Part shown: piece by piece, positions 55,818 through 64,000 of the stretch
Numbering within the stretch: position 1 is the first letter of the stretch
Layout of the letters: the number at the start of each line of letters is the position of its first letter
DNA from: BJGO01 sp964640655
GTDB taxonomy: Bacteria; Bacteroidota; Bacteroidia; Chitinophagales; UBA10324
Length of the DNA: 64,000 nt
Assembly: GCA_964640655.1 (NCBI GenBank)
Contig: CAZXFT010000002.1
Coordinates: 62,001-126,000 of the forward strand
Direction of reading: 5' to 3'
Notes under the pieces: generated by a model
Databases searched by the model: none
What the model saw: only the letters and a program-made list of their open reading frames with translations
Told to the model about the DNA's origin: nothing
Made by a program: the position numbers and the translations under genes

Positions 55818-56641
55818 TTTCCGTTTACAGGTTCTACACTTTGTTGCTCTGCTTGTAATAGATAATTCACTACATATACATTTTGTAGTGTAGAAAAATC
55901 AGTTGTTAATCGAATAGTAATGTCATAAAAGTTATCTTCTGTTTCATTGGAAAAAGATGATACCGTGCCTATTACTATATTTTCAGGAAAGAAAATAGAG
56001 CCACCGCTTGTAGTAATCTTATCACCATTTTTAATTACAATCTGTTTAGGTATTTCTTTCAGCTTGGCATACCTGGGGTCTTTGCCATCCCAATAAACCG
56101 AGCCAACAAATCCTTCTATGCCTATTCTGCCGCTTACCTCTAAGTCCTGATGCAACAAGGTAATTACACTTGAAAAATGTGGAGTTACCTGTTTGATTAT
56201 ACCTACTATGCCTTCTGGAGAAACTACAGCCATACGAGGTTTGATGCCTTGAAGTGATCCTTTATTAATGGTGATGTAGTTGTTGAATTTATTGGTAGAG
56301 ATGGAAATGACTCGGGATGGGATGTATGTATAAATCTGCTTTTTATTAGTGTCGCTCACGCTCACAACCTGATAAGAGTTGTCATAAAATGCACCGGGCA
56401 TCATAGCTCGTAAGTAAGCGTTCTCGTTCACCAATTTTTCATTCTCACTCTTCAAATTGATGTATGACATCACATCATTGTAGCGACTAAAAACAAATCC
56501 GCTGACTCCATTTGCTGTTTTAATAAAACCGGTTTCGTGAAATGAGTTGTTCTGCACAATAAGATAAACAGAAAAAGTCTCTAACAAAAGAAATAAGACG
56601 AATGCGTTGTATCGAATTAAAAACAGTATGAGGTTACGCAT
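55814..56641 (-). CDS. mreC: Rod shape-determining protein MreC
   Basis: 275 residues. One N-terminal membrane helix, a short coiled coil (YINLKSENEKLVNENAYLRAMM), then the beta-rich periplasmic domain with VVSPEGIVGIIKQVTPHFSSV and KNGDKITTSGGSIFFPENI. MreC links MreB and PBP2 in the elongasome. Overlaps mreD by four bases. Confidence 0.95.
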   Translation of the reverse strand: MRNLILFLIRYNAFVLFLLLETFSVYLIVQNNSFHETGFIKTANGVSGFVFSRYNDVMSYINLKSENEKLVNENAYLRAMMPGAFYDNSYQVVSVSDTNKKQIYTYIPSRVISISTNKFNNYITINKGSLQGIKPRMAVVSPEGIVGIIKQVTPHFSSVITLLHQDLEVSGRIGIEGFVGSVYWDGKDPRYAKLKEIPKQIVIKNGDKITTSGGSIFFPENIVIGTVSSFSNETEDNFYDITIRLTTDFSTLQNVYVVNYLLQAEQQSVEPVNGK

Positions 56642-56670
56642 TCAAAATAGCTGTCAGTGCTTATTGTCTT

Positions 56671-57693
56671 TTAGGTCATTAAGAAAGGATAGCGTGCAGG
56701 ATTCTTTAAGGCAATTCCTGTTCCGCGAACAACAGCGCGCAATGGATCATCAGCAACCTGTACATTCAATTTGGTTTTTTGTGCTAAGCGCTTATCCAAC
56801 CCACGAAGCAATGCTCCACCACCGGTAAGATGTAAACCGGTACGATGAATATCTGAAGCTAATTCAGGGGGTGTGGTTTCCAGTGCTTTCAACACAGCTT
56901 CTTCTATCTTGGAAATAGATTTATCTAATGCGTGAGCAATCTCGTTGTATGAGATCGATATTTGTTTAGGAATACCGGTCATTAGGTCGCGACCATTCAC
57001 CATATAGTCTTCCGGGGCATCATCCAGATCGGGCAATGCTGCACCAACATTAATTTTAATGGCTTCCGCTGTACGCTCGCCAATTAACATATTGTGTTGA
57101 CGGCGAACATAGTCCACAATGTCCGCAGTGAATTCATCACCGGCAACACGAATACTTTGATCGCAAACAATTCCGGCCAATGCTATAACTGAAATACCAG
57201 TTGTACCACCACCTATATCAATGATCATATGTCCGATGGGTTCTTCCACATCGATCCCTATACCTAATGCAGCGGCCATAGGCTCGTGCACCAGATACAC
57301 TTCACGTCCACCTGCCTGCTCTGCTGAATCTTTAACCGCACGTTTTTCAACTTCTGTAATACTGGAAGGAATACAAATAACCATTCGCCACGATGGGGTG
57401 AAAAGAAATCCACGGGGATTAATCATTTTAATCATTTCGCGTATCATAATCTCGGCAGCCTGAAAGTCGGCAATTACACCATCGCGCAGCGGACGAATCG
57501 TTTTCAGATTGTCGTGCGTTTTTTCGTGCATTTGCATAGCTTTTTTACCGACAGCCACTACTTTGCCGGTTATACGATTAATGGCAACTATTGAAGGCTC
57601 ATCCACTACAACCTTATCATTATGAATAATTACCGTGTTGGCAGTGCCAAGGTCAATGGCAATATCCTGCGTCAGAAAGTTAAAAAGCCTCAT
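56671..57693 (-). CDS. mreB: Rod shape-determining actin homologue MreB
   Basis: 340 residues. Actin-fold motifs are IAIDLGTANTVI (phosphate 1), IVAINRITGKVVAVGKKAMQM, MIIDIGGGTTGISVIAL (phosphate 2) and LTGGGALLRGLDKRL (adenosine). Polymers on the inner membrane guide the elongasome encoded downstream (mreC, mreD, mrdA, rodA). The upstream region at 57694-57828 carries a -7-like GAAATTTG on the minus strand. Confidence 0.98.
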   Translation of the reverse strand: MRLFNFLTQDIAIDLGTANTVIIHNDKVVVDEPSIVAINRITGKVVAVGKKAMQMHEKTHDNLKTIRPLRDGVIADFQAAEIMIREMIKMINPRGFLFTPSWRMVICIPSSITEVEKRAVKDSAEQAGGREVYLVHEPMAAALGIGIDVEEPIGHMIIDIGGGTTGISVIALAGIVCDQSIRVAGDEFTADIVDYVRRQHNMLIGERTAEAIKINVGAALPDLDDAPEDYMVNGRDLMTGIPKQISISYNEIAHALDKSISKIEEAVLKALETTPPELASDIHRTGLHLTGGGALLRGLDKRLAQKTKLNVQVADDPLRAVVRGTGIALKNPARYPFLMT

Positions 57694-57828
57694 AATACTG
57701 TTATGTGTGGAAATTGTTGTTCAGCGCAAATTTCATTAAATCTTGAGGATAATTTGGGATATATATAATGTTTATGCCCATGAATATGTGAATCATGTAA
57801 AATTTCATTCATACGGTATTAGCCGGTA

Positions 57829-59352
57829 TTAATGTTTGAAGTGTCTTGTACCACTATGTACCATGCACATGCTCCGGCTATCGCAATAAATAGTCGAGTC
57901 CTGATCCTTAATAGATCCGCCAGGTTGGATTACAAATTCGACACCTTCGTTATTCGCTATTTCTACACAATCGGTGAATGGAAAGAAAGCATCGCTCGCC
58001 ATAGTTGAACCTTTTAAATCGAATCCAAAAGATTTCGCTTTGCTTATGGCTTGTTTTAATGCATCTACACGCGAAGTCTGTCCACAACCCATACCCAGCA
58101 ATTGTTTGTTGCGTGTAAGCACAATAGTATTCGACTTCAGATGTTTGCATATTTTCTCGGCAAAAATCATTTCATTAAGTTGATCGACTGTTGGTTTGCG
58201 TTGTGTTACTGGTTGTAATGATTGTGCTTCAGAAATAGAATTATCCTTGTCCTGGACTAAAAAGCCATTTATTGCGGTGCGAATTGATATGGTGTTGTTG
58301 GAAGAATTTTTATGCTCAAGTATTATGCGATTTTTTTTCTTCTTTAATATTTCTAACGCTGCGCTGTCGTATCCTGGTGCAATAATGACTTCAAAAAATA
58401 TCTCGTCAATTAGTGTCGCAGTCTCTGCCAATAATAATCTGTTGGTAATAATAATACCCCCAAATGCTGACACCGGATCGCCTGCCAATGCTTTTTTCCA
58501 GCACTCCTGTTGGTTTTCATCTTGTGCCACACCGCATGCATTAGTGTGCTTGATTACCGCAAAAGCCTGATTTGAAAATTCATTCATCAAACTCATTGCA
58601 GCATCGATATCAAGTATATTGTTGTATGAAAGTTCTTTGCCATTCAACTGTTTGATAGCCTCACTCAACCGGCCATAAAACATTGCTTTTTGATGAGGAT
58701 TTTCACCGTAGCGAAGATGTGTTTGAGCATTACTGCTTACTCTTAAATAGGGTTCGTTAGTCTCTTTATTGAAATGATTATAAATACATGTGTCATAGTG
58801 TGAGGTAACCGCAAAAGCCTTTACAGCAAAGCGTTTGCGTGTAGCTAAATCCGAGCTGCATTCTTGCGAAGTCAGTATTTTGTATAATTCTGTGTAATCA
58901 TTCTTGGAGCAACAAACTAAAGTATGTTTGAAGTTTTTAGCTGCCGCACGAATGAGCGAAACCCCGCCTATGTCAATCTTTTCAATAATTGTTTTTTCAT
59001 CTGTGGTAGATGCAATGGTGTCTTCAAATGGATATAGGTCAACGATAACTATATCAAAAAACGGAATCTCATATTGCCCCAATGTATGCACATCATCCGT
59101 AATGTCTTTTCTGCCTAATATGCCGCCAAACACTTTAGGGTGAAGCGTCTTAACACGACCACCTAATATTGACGGATAGCCGGTTAAACTTTCAATGCTG
59201 GTAACCGGAATATTTAATGACTCAATAAAAGCCTGCGTACCTCCTGTAGAGTAAAATTCTACTTGATGTTGGTGAAGGCAACGGATAATCTGATCTAACC
59301 CTTCCTTATTGAAAACAGAAATTAAGGCGCGTTGAATTTTGGTTTGGGACAT
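57829..59352 (-). CDS. purH: Bifunctional AICAR formyltransferase/IMP cyclohydrolase
   Basis: 507 residues from the ATG at 59350-59352; the longer frame to 59430 adds 26 non-homologous residues. N-terminal MGS-like cyclohydrolase domain has RALISVFNKEGLDQIIR, EFYSTGGTQAFIE and LGGRVKTLHPKVFGGIL; the AICAR transformylase domain has RYGENPHQKAMFYG and FAVIKHTNACGVA, ending with GSTMASDAFFPFTDCVE and FVIQPGGSIKDQD. It catalyses the last two steps of IMP synthesis. Transcribed in the same direction as the mre operon but separated from it by 135 bases. Confidence 0.97.
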   Translation of the reverse strand: MSQTKIQRALISVFNKEGLDQIIRCLHQHQVEFYSTGGTQAFIESLNIPVTSIESLTGYPSILGGRVKTLHPKVFGGILGRKDITDDVHTLGQYEIPFFDIVIVDLYPFEDTIASTTDEKTIIEKIDIGGVSLIRAAAKNFKHTLVCCSKNDYTELYKILTSQECSSDLATRKRFAVKAFAVTSHYDTCIYNHFNKETNEPYLRVSSNAQTHLRYGENPHQKAMFYGRLSEAIKQLNGKELSYNNILDIDAAMSLMNEFSNQAFAVIKHTNACGVAQDENQQECWKKALAGDPVSAFGGIIITNRLLLAETATLIDEIFFEVIIAPGYDSAALEILKKKKNRIILEHKNSSNNTISIRTAINGFLVQDKDNSISEAQSLQPVTQRKPTVDQLNEMIFAEKICKHLKSNTIVLTRNKQLLGMGCGQTSRVDALKQAISKAKSFGFDLKGSTMASDAFFPFTDCVEIANNEGVEFVIQPGGSIKDQDSTIYCDSRSMCMVHSGTRHFKH

Positions 59353-59407
59353 ATTGAATAATGCGAAAATGGCGCACAAACTTACGTCCATTCTTTTCTG
59401 AACGAGG

Positions 59408-60148
59408 CTAAAATAACTTCCGCTCACCAAGCCATCTCATAGGGCTGAAAGATTTTCTTTCTTCGTGTGCTTCTTTAAGTTCGCGAATAGCATACTTACG
59501 TATATGTTCTAACGCCTCATCTTCATCATCGGTAAATAAAAAAAGCTCCAGATCTTCTTCGTTGATTGTTTTTGCCTGTGCCATTTTTAAGATCATTTCA
59601 TTGAGGTTGTTCCAATAATCTTTTCCAAACAATACCACAGGGAAATCAGAAATTTTCTTGGTTTGAATTAATGTCAATGCTTCAAACAATTCATCGCAAG
59701 TACCCATACCTCCGGGCATCACCACGAAGCCGTAACTATATTTAAACATCAACACCTTTCTGACAAAGAAATACTTGAAGTTTACTTCACGATCTAAATA
59801 AGGATTAGGTTTTTGCTCAAAAGGCAATATGATATTACAACCCACAGAATGACCTCCAACATCTTTGGCGCCTCGGTTTGAAGCTTCCATAATACCGGGG
59901 CCTCCTCCTGACATAATGGTAAATCCTGCTTTGGCAATTTTAGCACTCAAGGAACGCGCTTTTATATAATACTCATGGCTCTCATTGAATCGTGCAGAAC
60001 CAAACACTGCTATGCATGGCCCAATGAAGTGCAGTTTGCGGAATCCGTTAATAAATTCCATCAACACTTTAATGCTGAACCAGAGCTCTCTGGAGCGACT
60101 TTGCGGACCTTTTAAAAAGTTCTTTTCTGTTTTTGTTAATTCATCCAT
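59408..60148 (-). CDS. LOG-family protein (TIGR00730-type Rossmann fold)
   Basis: 246 residues. Family motifs are FTIMSGGGPGIMEASNRGAKDVGGHSVG and MPGGMGTCDELFEALTLIQ (the PGGxGT motif). Many such proteins are cytokinin riboside 5'-monophosphate phosphoribohydrolases or related nucleotide 5'-monophosphate hydrolases; the exact substrate is not decided. It lies 55 bases upstream of the purH start on the same strand, so the two could be an operon of nucleotide metabolism. Confidence 0.9.
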   Translation of the reverse strand: MDELTKTEKNFLKGPQSRSRELWFSIKVLMEFINGFRKLHFIGPCIAVFGSARFNESHEYYIKARSLSAKIAKAGFTIMSGGGPGIMEASNRGAKDVGGHSVGCNIILPFEQKPNPYLDREVNFKYFFVRKVLMFKYSYGFVVMPGGMGTCDELFEALTLIQTKKISDFPVVLFGKDYWNNLNEMILKMAQAKTINEEDLELFLFTDDEDEALEHIRKYAIRELKEAHEERKSFSPMRWLGERKLF

Positions 60149-60471
60149 ATCAAGTCTCTATAATTTTAATTAATAGAATTGCCATATTAAATCATCTGCT
60201 CTAGTAATACAAAGAAGTGCTTTTCATGTTTATCCCCAATAACCGTTTTTCCTGCCTCATATTCACTTCATATTGCACATGCTAATAAAATACTGATTTC
60301 TGTCATGTTACCGGAATGTTTCCTAAATTCTGTCTATGCTTAAAATGGGGTGTTTTATCGAATAAAACTGACAACTTATCGAAATTAAGAATTAACCCCT
60401 CATTGCCAAAATATATTTGGCGGCTCATAAAAGCTTAGAAACTTAATTATTTAACCAATAAATCCTTTTTT
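60149..60471. other. Intergenic region before the SprB-repeat gene
   Basis: 323 AT-rich bases between divergent genes. TATATTTG (60412-60419) fits the Bacteroidota -7 box and lies 52 bases before the ATG, giving a leader of about 45 bases. No hairpin terminator, tRNA or ORF of credible length is visible in the rest. Confidence 0.5.
60412..60419 (+). promoter_or_regulatory. -7 box of the SprB-repeat gene
   Basis: TATATTTG matches TAnnTTTG exactly. No convincing -33 TTG is found at the usual 17-21 base distance; TTG at 60402-60404 is too close. Confidence 0.5.
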
Positions 60472-63400
60472 ATGAATCAAACAATTACTCGTTACACCAA
60501 ATTCTTAGCAGTACTACTGCTGACTTTGGTCTGTACTACGAGATTGGTGGCTTTCGACTTTAATGCCTCCAGTCTCACAGCAACGGGCACAGCCGACAAT
60601 GCTGGAAAGTCAGCGTTCTTCGGCAACAAGTTCATTACGGAGTTTGCAACACTTCGCAATGCACTGCTTAGTGCCAACAATTTAGGCTCGCTTACGATTA
60701 CCGGACAGGTAACGAATCCAGCTTGTTTTAACGCCAATACCGGCAGCATCATTCTGTCTGTAAGCGGAGGCAACTCTCCTTACATGTACATGTGGAGCAA
60801 CAGTAAGACGACTGCAAACAACATTAACATTGCTGCAGGTACTTACACCGTAACCGTTACGTCTGCTAACGGGTTAGTTGGTGTTAAGCAGTTTGTGCTT
60901 AGCAATCCTCCAATGTTGGTTGCTTATGTAAACTGCCCTACTGCTTGTTACAACCAATGCAATGGACAGGCTACTGTGACAGTTTCAGGCGGAACTCCGG
61001 GATACACCTATCAGTGGAGCGGTCCTAATGGCTATACAGCGGGTAATGTAACAACCATATCTAATCTTTGCCCCGGCGTTTACTGGGTTACCATTACAGA
61101 TTCAAAAGGATGTAAGCGTATTACCAGCGGAACAGTAGTTCAAAACCCTATGATTATTGTTGGCGAAACAATTGACCCTATCAAGTGCTACAATGATTGC
61201 AACGGTAAGATTGCTCTTTCAGTAAGTGGTGGTTACCCACCATTTATGTATGCTTGGGAAAATGGTTCAACAGCTTCTATAAGAAACAACCTTTGCGCAG
61301 GCAATTACAGTGTAACTGTTACAGATTGTAAAGGTTGCCAGGCTATAAAAAATTATAACTTACCAAATCCTGCTCAACTGATTGTTTCAATCAATGCTAC
61401 ACCAATACCTTGTAACGGTGGAACAAGTTCAGTTTCAGCAACAGTTTCCGGTGGTACACCCGGATATTCTTATTTATGGAGTAATGGTGCAACCACATCA
61501 TCAACTTCAGTAGGTGCCGGTTCAGTAAGCGTAACTGTTACCGACTCTAAAGGTTGTGTTAAGAGTGCTAATACTCAAATATCTCAACCTCCAGTTTTGT
61601 CTATCACTGCTCAGGCTACCAACCCACTTTGTTCAGGTGGTAGCGGTTCTGCATCTGCATCAGTAAGTGGCGGAACTTCACCTTACACAATTGTTTGGGG
61701 AACTTCACCTCAACAAAATGGTCCTAATGCAAGTGGTCTTGCATCCGGAACATACGGCGTTACAGTTTATGACGCTAACCAATGTTCAGCTTCAACTTCT
61801 GTAACTATAGTTGCACCGCCTGCATTACAGATTTCGTTAACTAACGATCCAATCTTATGTAATGGTGGCTCAACAGTAGCTTACTTAACTATAACAGGTG
61901 GTAGTGCACCTTTTAACGTTTCTTGGTCAACAGGTTCTAATGTTAGTACCAGCAATACCAATATTTCATTAACCGGTGTTCAAGCCGGCACTTTGGGTGT
62001 TACAGTAACCGATGCAAACGGTTGCTCTGCGAGCACTTCGAAGTCAATCACTCAGCCAAATCCTGTAAATGCTTCTGTTCAAAAAACTAACGTAAATTGT
62101 AACGGTGCTTGTACTGGTACAGCTACAGTAACTGCTTCAGGTGGCACAGCCCCATATACTATTGTATGGAACAATGGAAACACCTCATTCAGTCGTACCA
62201 GTCTTTGTGCAGGTACATATACATACACTGTTAAAGACAAGTTTAATTGTGTTAAAACTGGAGAGGTTACTATCACTCAACCAAATCCAATAAACATTCA
62301 AATTACAGGTACACATCCACTTTGTTCCGGACAATGTACGGGTACAATTTCAGTTGCTGTAACTGGAGGAACTCCCGGATATACTTACTCATGGAGTGGT
62401 AATGGATGTACTAATACGAATACTTCTACAAAATCAAACCTCTGTCCTGGTCAATATTGTGTTACAGTAAAAGACGCTAACAATTGTACTGCGTCTGCTT
62501 GTTACACCATTAATTCTGTACCTGCTATTTCAATAACTTGTACTAAGATAAATGTTTCTTGCTTCGGTGGAAACAATGGATCAATCAACTTGACTGTGGC
62601 CGGTGGAACTCCTGCCTACTCATTCATTTGGAAGAAATCTGGTAGCAATACTGTAATTTCAACTAACGAGGATATCTCTGGATTAACAGCAGGTACATAT
62701 TCTGTAACTGTTAAGGATGCAAATAATTGCACGGCTAGAAAAACTATTTCAATTACCCAGCCTTCGAAGTTAATCGTTACAACTTCTAAAACAAATGTAT
62801 CTTGTTTTAATGGCTGCAATGGTACTGCAACAGTTTCTGTAAGTGGTGGATCACCTGCATATACCATATTATGGTCAGATGGTGCCAGCAGTTTCTTCCG
62901 CAGCAGCTTATGTGCAGGAACTTATAATTTCACAGTTAAAGACAATAAGAATTGTACTAAGACCGGTTCGGTTACCATTGAGCAACCAAATCTGTTGACG
63001 GTTTCATTATCTGCTTCTGCAACTTGCATACAAATAGATAATTGCACTGCCAGCATAACAGCTACTGTTAATGGCGGTAATGGTGGATATACATACACTT
63101 GGGGAAGCGCAGCTTCATTCTCAGGTCAGGGAACTCCAACAATAACAGGCCTTTGCGCAGGAATTTACAATCTTACAGTAACTGATAGCAAGGGTTGTAC
63201 TGCAACTACTTCTTTAGGTTTAAACTGCCCTGTTTGTCCTCAAGGTAGTGTAGTAATAAATGGTTTAGATGAGGTTTGCCCTTCTGACTTACCGGCTGTA
63301 CTTACTGCAAACGTTACAAGTGGTACTCCAATTTCATATATATGGAGCAATGGTGCTACAACAGCTACTACATCAATTACAACCACAGGAACTTATACTG

Positions 63401-64000
63401 TAACTGTATACTTCAGTGCTCAGGATCCTAACTGTAAAGCAATTGCTTCTAAATCAGTAACGGTTAAACCTTGTTGCAACTACACGAATGGTGGTAACCT
63501 AGGTGCTGACATTGAAGGTTGTGGCGAAGTTTGTCCTGGCCCTCTCGGTATCAATGGTACTTTACCAACAGGCGGTTCAGGTACTCCTGAATACATGTGG
63601 TTATACAGCGATATCGCAGACTTAGATGGTATTTCTCCTGGTGACACTAATTGGGAAGTTATACCTAACAGCAATGTTCTTTATTATAACCCCGGTTGTT
63701 TAACTCAATCTCGTTGGTTCACTCGTTGCGTTCGTCGCGTACCTTGTACCGAATGGGTTGAAACATCAGTGATTTGTGTAATTGTTCATCCTGTTCCGGT
63801 TGTAACAGCAACTTCAACTGATGTTACTTGTTACGAAGCTTGCAATGGTTCAATCAACTTATCCATTACGGGAGTTTCTTCATATACTGTTAACTGGACC
63901 AAAGATGGTTCTGCATTCAACAGTAACAGTAATTCTTTAAATAATCTTTGCGTAGGTACTTATTGCTATACAGTTACATCTGATAAAGGTTGTACTGCAT
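60472..64000 (+). CDS. Giant SprB-repeat surface protein (partial, 3' end outside window)
   Basis: The frame opens at the ATG 60472 with a signal peptide (FLAVLLLTLVCTTRLVAF) and stays open for 1176 codons to the window edge. About 12 SprB-type repeats of 70-80 residues follow, each with a Cys early in the repeat (NPACFNANTGSIILSV, PTACYNQCNGQATVTV), SGGTPGYTYQWS-like cores and AGTYTVTVTDSKGC-like ends. Near residues 920-1100 two non-SprB modules interrupt (PSDLPAVLTANVTSGT and a Trp/Cys-rich block around WFTRCVRRVPC). SprB-repeat proteins are T9SS-exported adhesins, some acting in gliding. The sorting domain, if present, lies outside. Minus-strand frames inside it are shadows. Confidence 0.9.
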   Translation, partial: MNQTITRYTKFLAVLLLTLVCTTRLVAFDFNASSLTATGTADNAGKSAFFGNKFITEFATLRNALLSANNLGSLTITGQVTNPACFNANTGSIILSVSGGNSPYMYMWSNSKTTANNINIAAGTYTVTVTSANGLVGVKQFVLSNPPMLVAYVNCPTACYNQCNGQATVTVSGGTPGYTYQWSGPNGYTAGNVTTISNLCPGVYWVTITDSKGCKRITSGTVVQNPMIIVGETIDPIKCYNDCNGKIALSVSGGYPPFMYAWENGSTASIRNNLCAGNYSVTVTDCKGCQAIKNYNLPNPAQLIVSINATPIPCNGGTSSVSATVSGGTPGYSYLWSNGATTSSTSVGAGSVSVTVTDSKGCVKSANTQISQPPVLSITAQATNPLCSGGSGSASASVSGGTSPYTIVWGTSPQQNGPNASGLASGTYGVTVYDANQCSASTSVTIVAPPALQISLTNDPILCNGGSTVAYLTITGGSAPFNVSWSTGSNVSTSNTNISLTGVQAGTLGVTVTDANGCSASTSKSITQPNPVNASVQKTNVNCNGACTGTATVTASGGTAPYTIVWNNGNTSFSRTSLCAGTYTYTVKDKFNCVKTGEVTITQPNPINIQITGTHPLCSGQCTGTISVAVTGGTPGYTYSWSGNGCTNTNTSTKSNLCPGQYCVTVKDANNCTASACYTINSVPAISITCTKINVSCFGGNNGSINLTVAGGTPAYSFIWKKSGSNTVISTNEDISGLTAGTYSVTVKDANNCTARKTISITQPSKLIVTTSKTNVSCFNGCNGTATVSVSGGSPAYTILWSDGASSFFRSSLCAGTYNFTVKDNKNCTKTGSVTIEQPNLLTVSLSASATCIQIDNCTASITATVNGGNGGYTYTWGSAASFSGQGTPTITGLCAGIYNLTVTDSKGCTATTSLGLNCPVCPQGSVVINGLDEVCPSDLPAVLTANVTSGTPISYIWSNGATTATTSITTTGTYTVTVYFSAQDPNCKAIASKSVTVKPCCNYTNGGNLGADIEGCGEVCPGPLGINGTLPTGGSGTPEYMWLYSDIADLDGISPGDTNWEVIPNSNVLYYNPGCLTQSRWFTRCVRRVPCTEWVETSVICVIVHPVPVVTATSTDVTCYEACNGSINLSITGVSSYTVNWTKDGSAFNSNSNSLNNLCVGTYCYTVTSDKGCTA

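Noticed and set aside
60492..62867. Minus-strand open frames in the SprB-repeat region
   Set aside because: They are low-complexity shadows of the repeat gene (Val/Pro/Leu-rich), have no signal or start context and sit opposite a convincing gene.
60472..64000. Regular repeats that might suggest a CRISPR array or DNA satellite
   Set aside because: They are protein-level SprB repeats of 70-80 residues inside one open frame, with diverged DNA sequence and no short identical direct repeats separated by unique spacers.
1..64000. A defence island, prophage or insertion sequence
   Set aside because: No transposase, integrase, restriction, toxin-antitoxin or phage structural gene is recognisable; gene order is that of ordinary chromosome.

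Overview
The window looks like a chromosomal segment of a free-living member of the Bacteroidota (Chitinophagales/Sphingobacteriales-like; I cannot place it more precisely). Supporting signs are moderate to low GC, type IX secretion (T9SS) C-terminal sorting domains on several secreted proteins, a PorV/PorQ-family protein, an OmpA-type lipoprotein, SprB-type repeats, a split ATP synthase operon (atpBEFHAG without atpDC), promoters of the TAnnTTTG type, and almost no Shine-Dalgarno sequences, which makes start choice depend on signal peptides and promoter boxes. There are no rRNA, tRNA, CRISPR or insertion-sequence genes that I can recognise. It is mostly core genome; I did not find a convincing defence island or obviously new multi-gene system.

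Layout. 1-5.8 kb: a MauE-like membrane protein fused to a thioredoxin-like domain (cut by the window edge), a 67-aa lipoprotein, a membrane-anchored patatin, a lipoprotein with beta-helix features, ComF and a small membrane protein. 5.8-12.4 kb: RadA, a secreted M43 protease, an OmpA lipoprotein, TatC, RpiB, MsrA. 12.4-18 kb: a secreted CotH-type protein flanked by a decayed copy of the msrA 3' end, then a PorV/PorQ-family protein coupled to a beta-propeller-like lipoprotein. 18-24.8 kb: chromate transporter, 2-oxoglutarate oxygenase, acyltransferase, RsmI-like methylase, alkyladenine glycosylase, Nfu, YdcF and a ferredoxin-reductase-like flavoprotein. 24.8-29.9 kb: atpBEFHAG with a recognisable promoter, a hairpin/T-run between atpE and atpF and a terminator at the end.

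30-40 kb: M16 protease, UvrA, DinB-like protein, PAP2-like membrane protein, RpoN, AsnRS with an inserted coiled coil. 40-47 kb: DUF4920-like protein, a frameshifted T9SS cargo gene, LytTR/LytS two-component pair, TraB/GumN protein, MeaB, and an ECF sigma/anti-sigma pair. 47-50.5 kb: an envelope polysaccharide cluster (O-antigen ligase-like, GT2, and a decayed GT9 heptosyltransferase-like pseudogene) and RidA. 50.5-60.1 kb: zinc-dependent phospholipase C-like protein, DUF502, the rod-shape operon mreB-mreC-mreD-mrdA-rodA, PurH and a LOG-family protein. 60.5 kb to the end: the first 1176 codons of a giant SprB-repeat surface protein running off the window.

How it fits together: TatC, the PorV/PorQ-family protein and the cargo proteins (M43 protease, CotH protein, broken T9SS gene, probably the SprB-repeat protein) point to an active T9SS surface-export programme. 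The mre/mrd/rod operon, O-antigen ligase and GT genes serve envelope growth. The most useful second-look items are the msrA relic around the CotH gene, a 17-bp element shared by two promoters around 40.8 and 42.5 kb, the atpE/atpF attenuator, the nested inverted repeats before uvrA, and three convergent gene pairs whose stop codons share a single TTAA.
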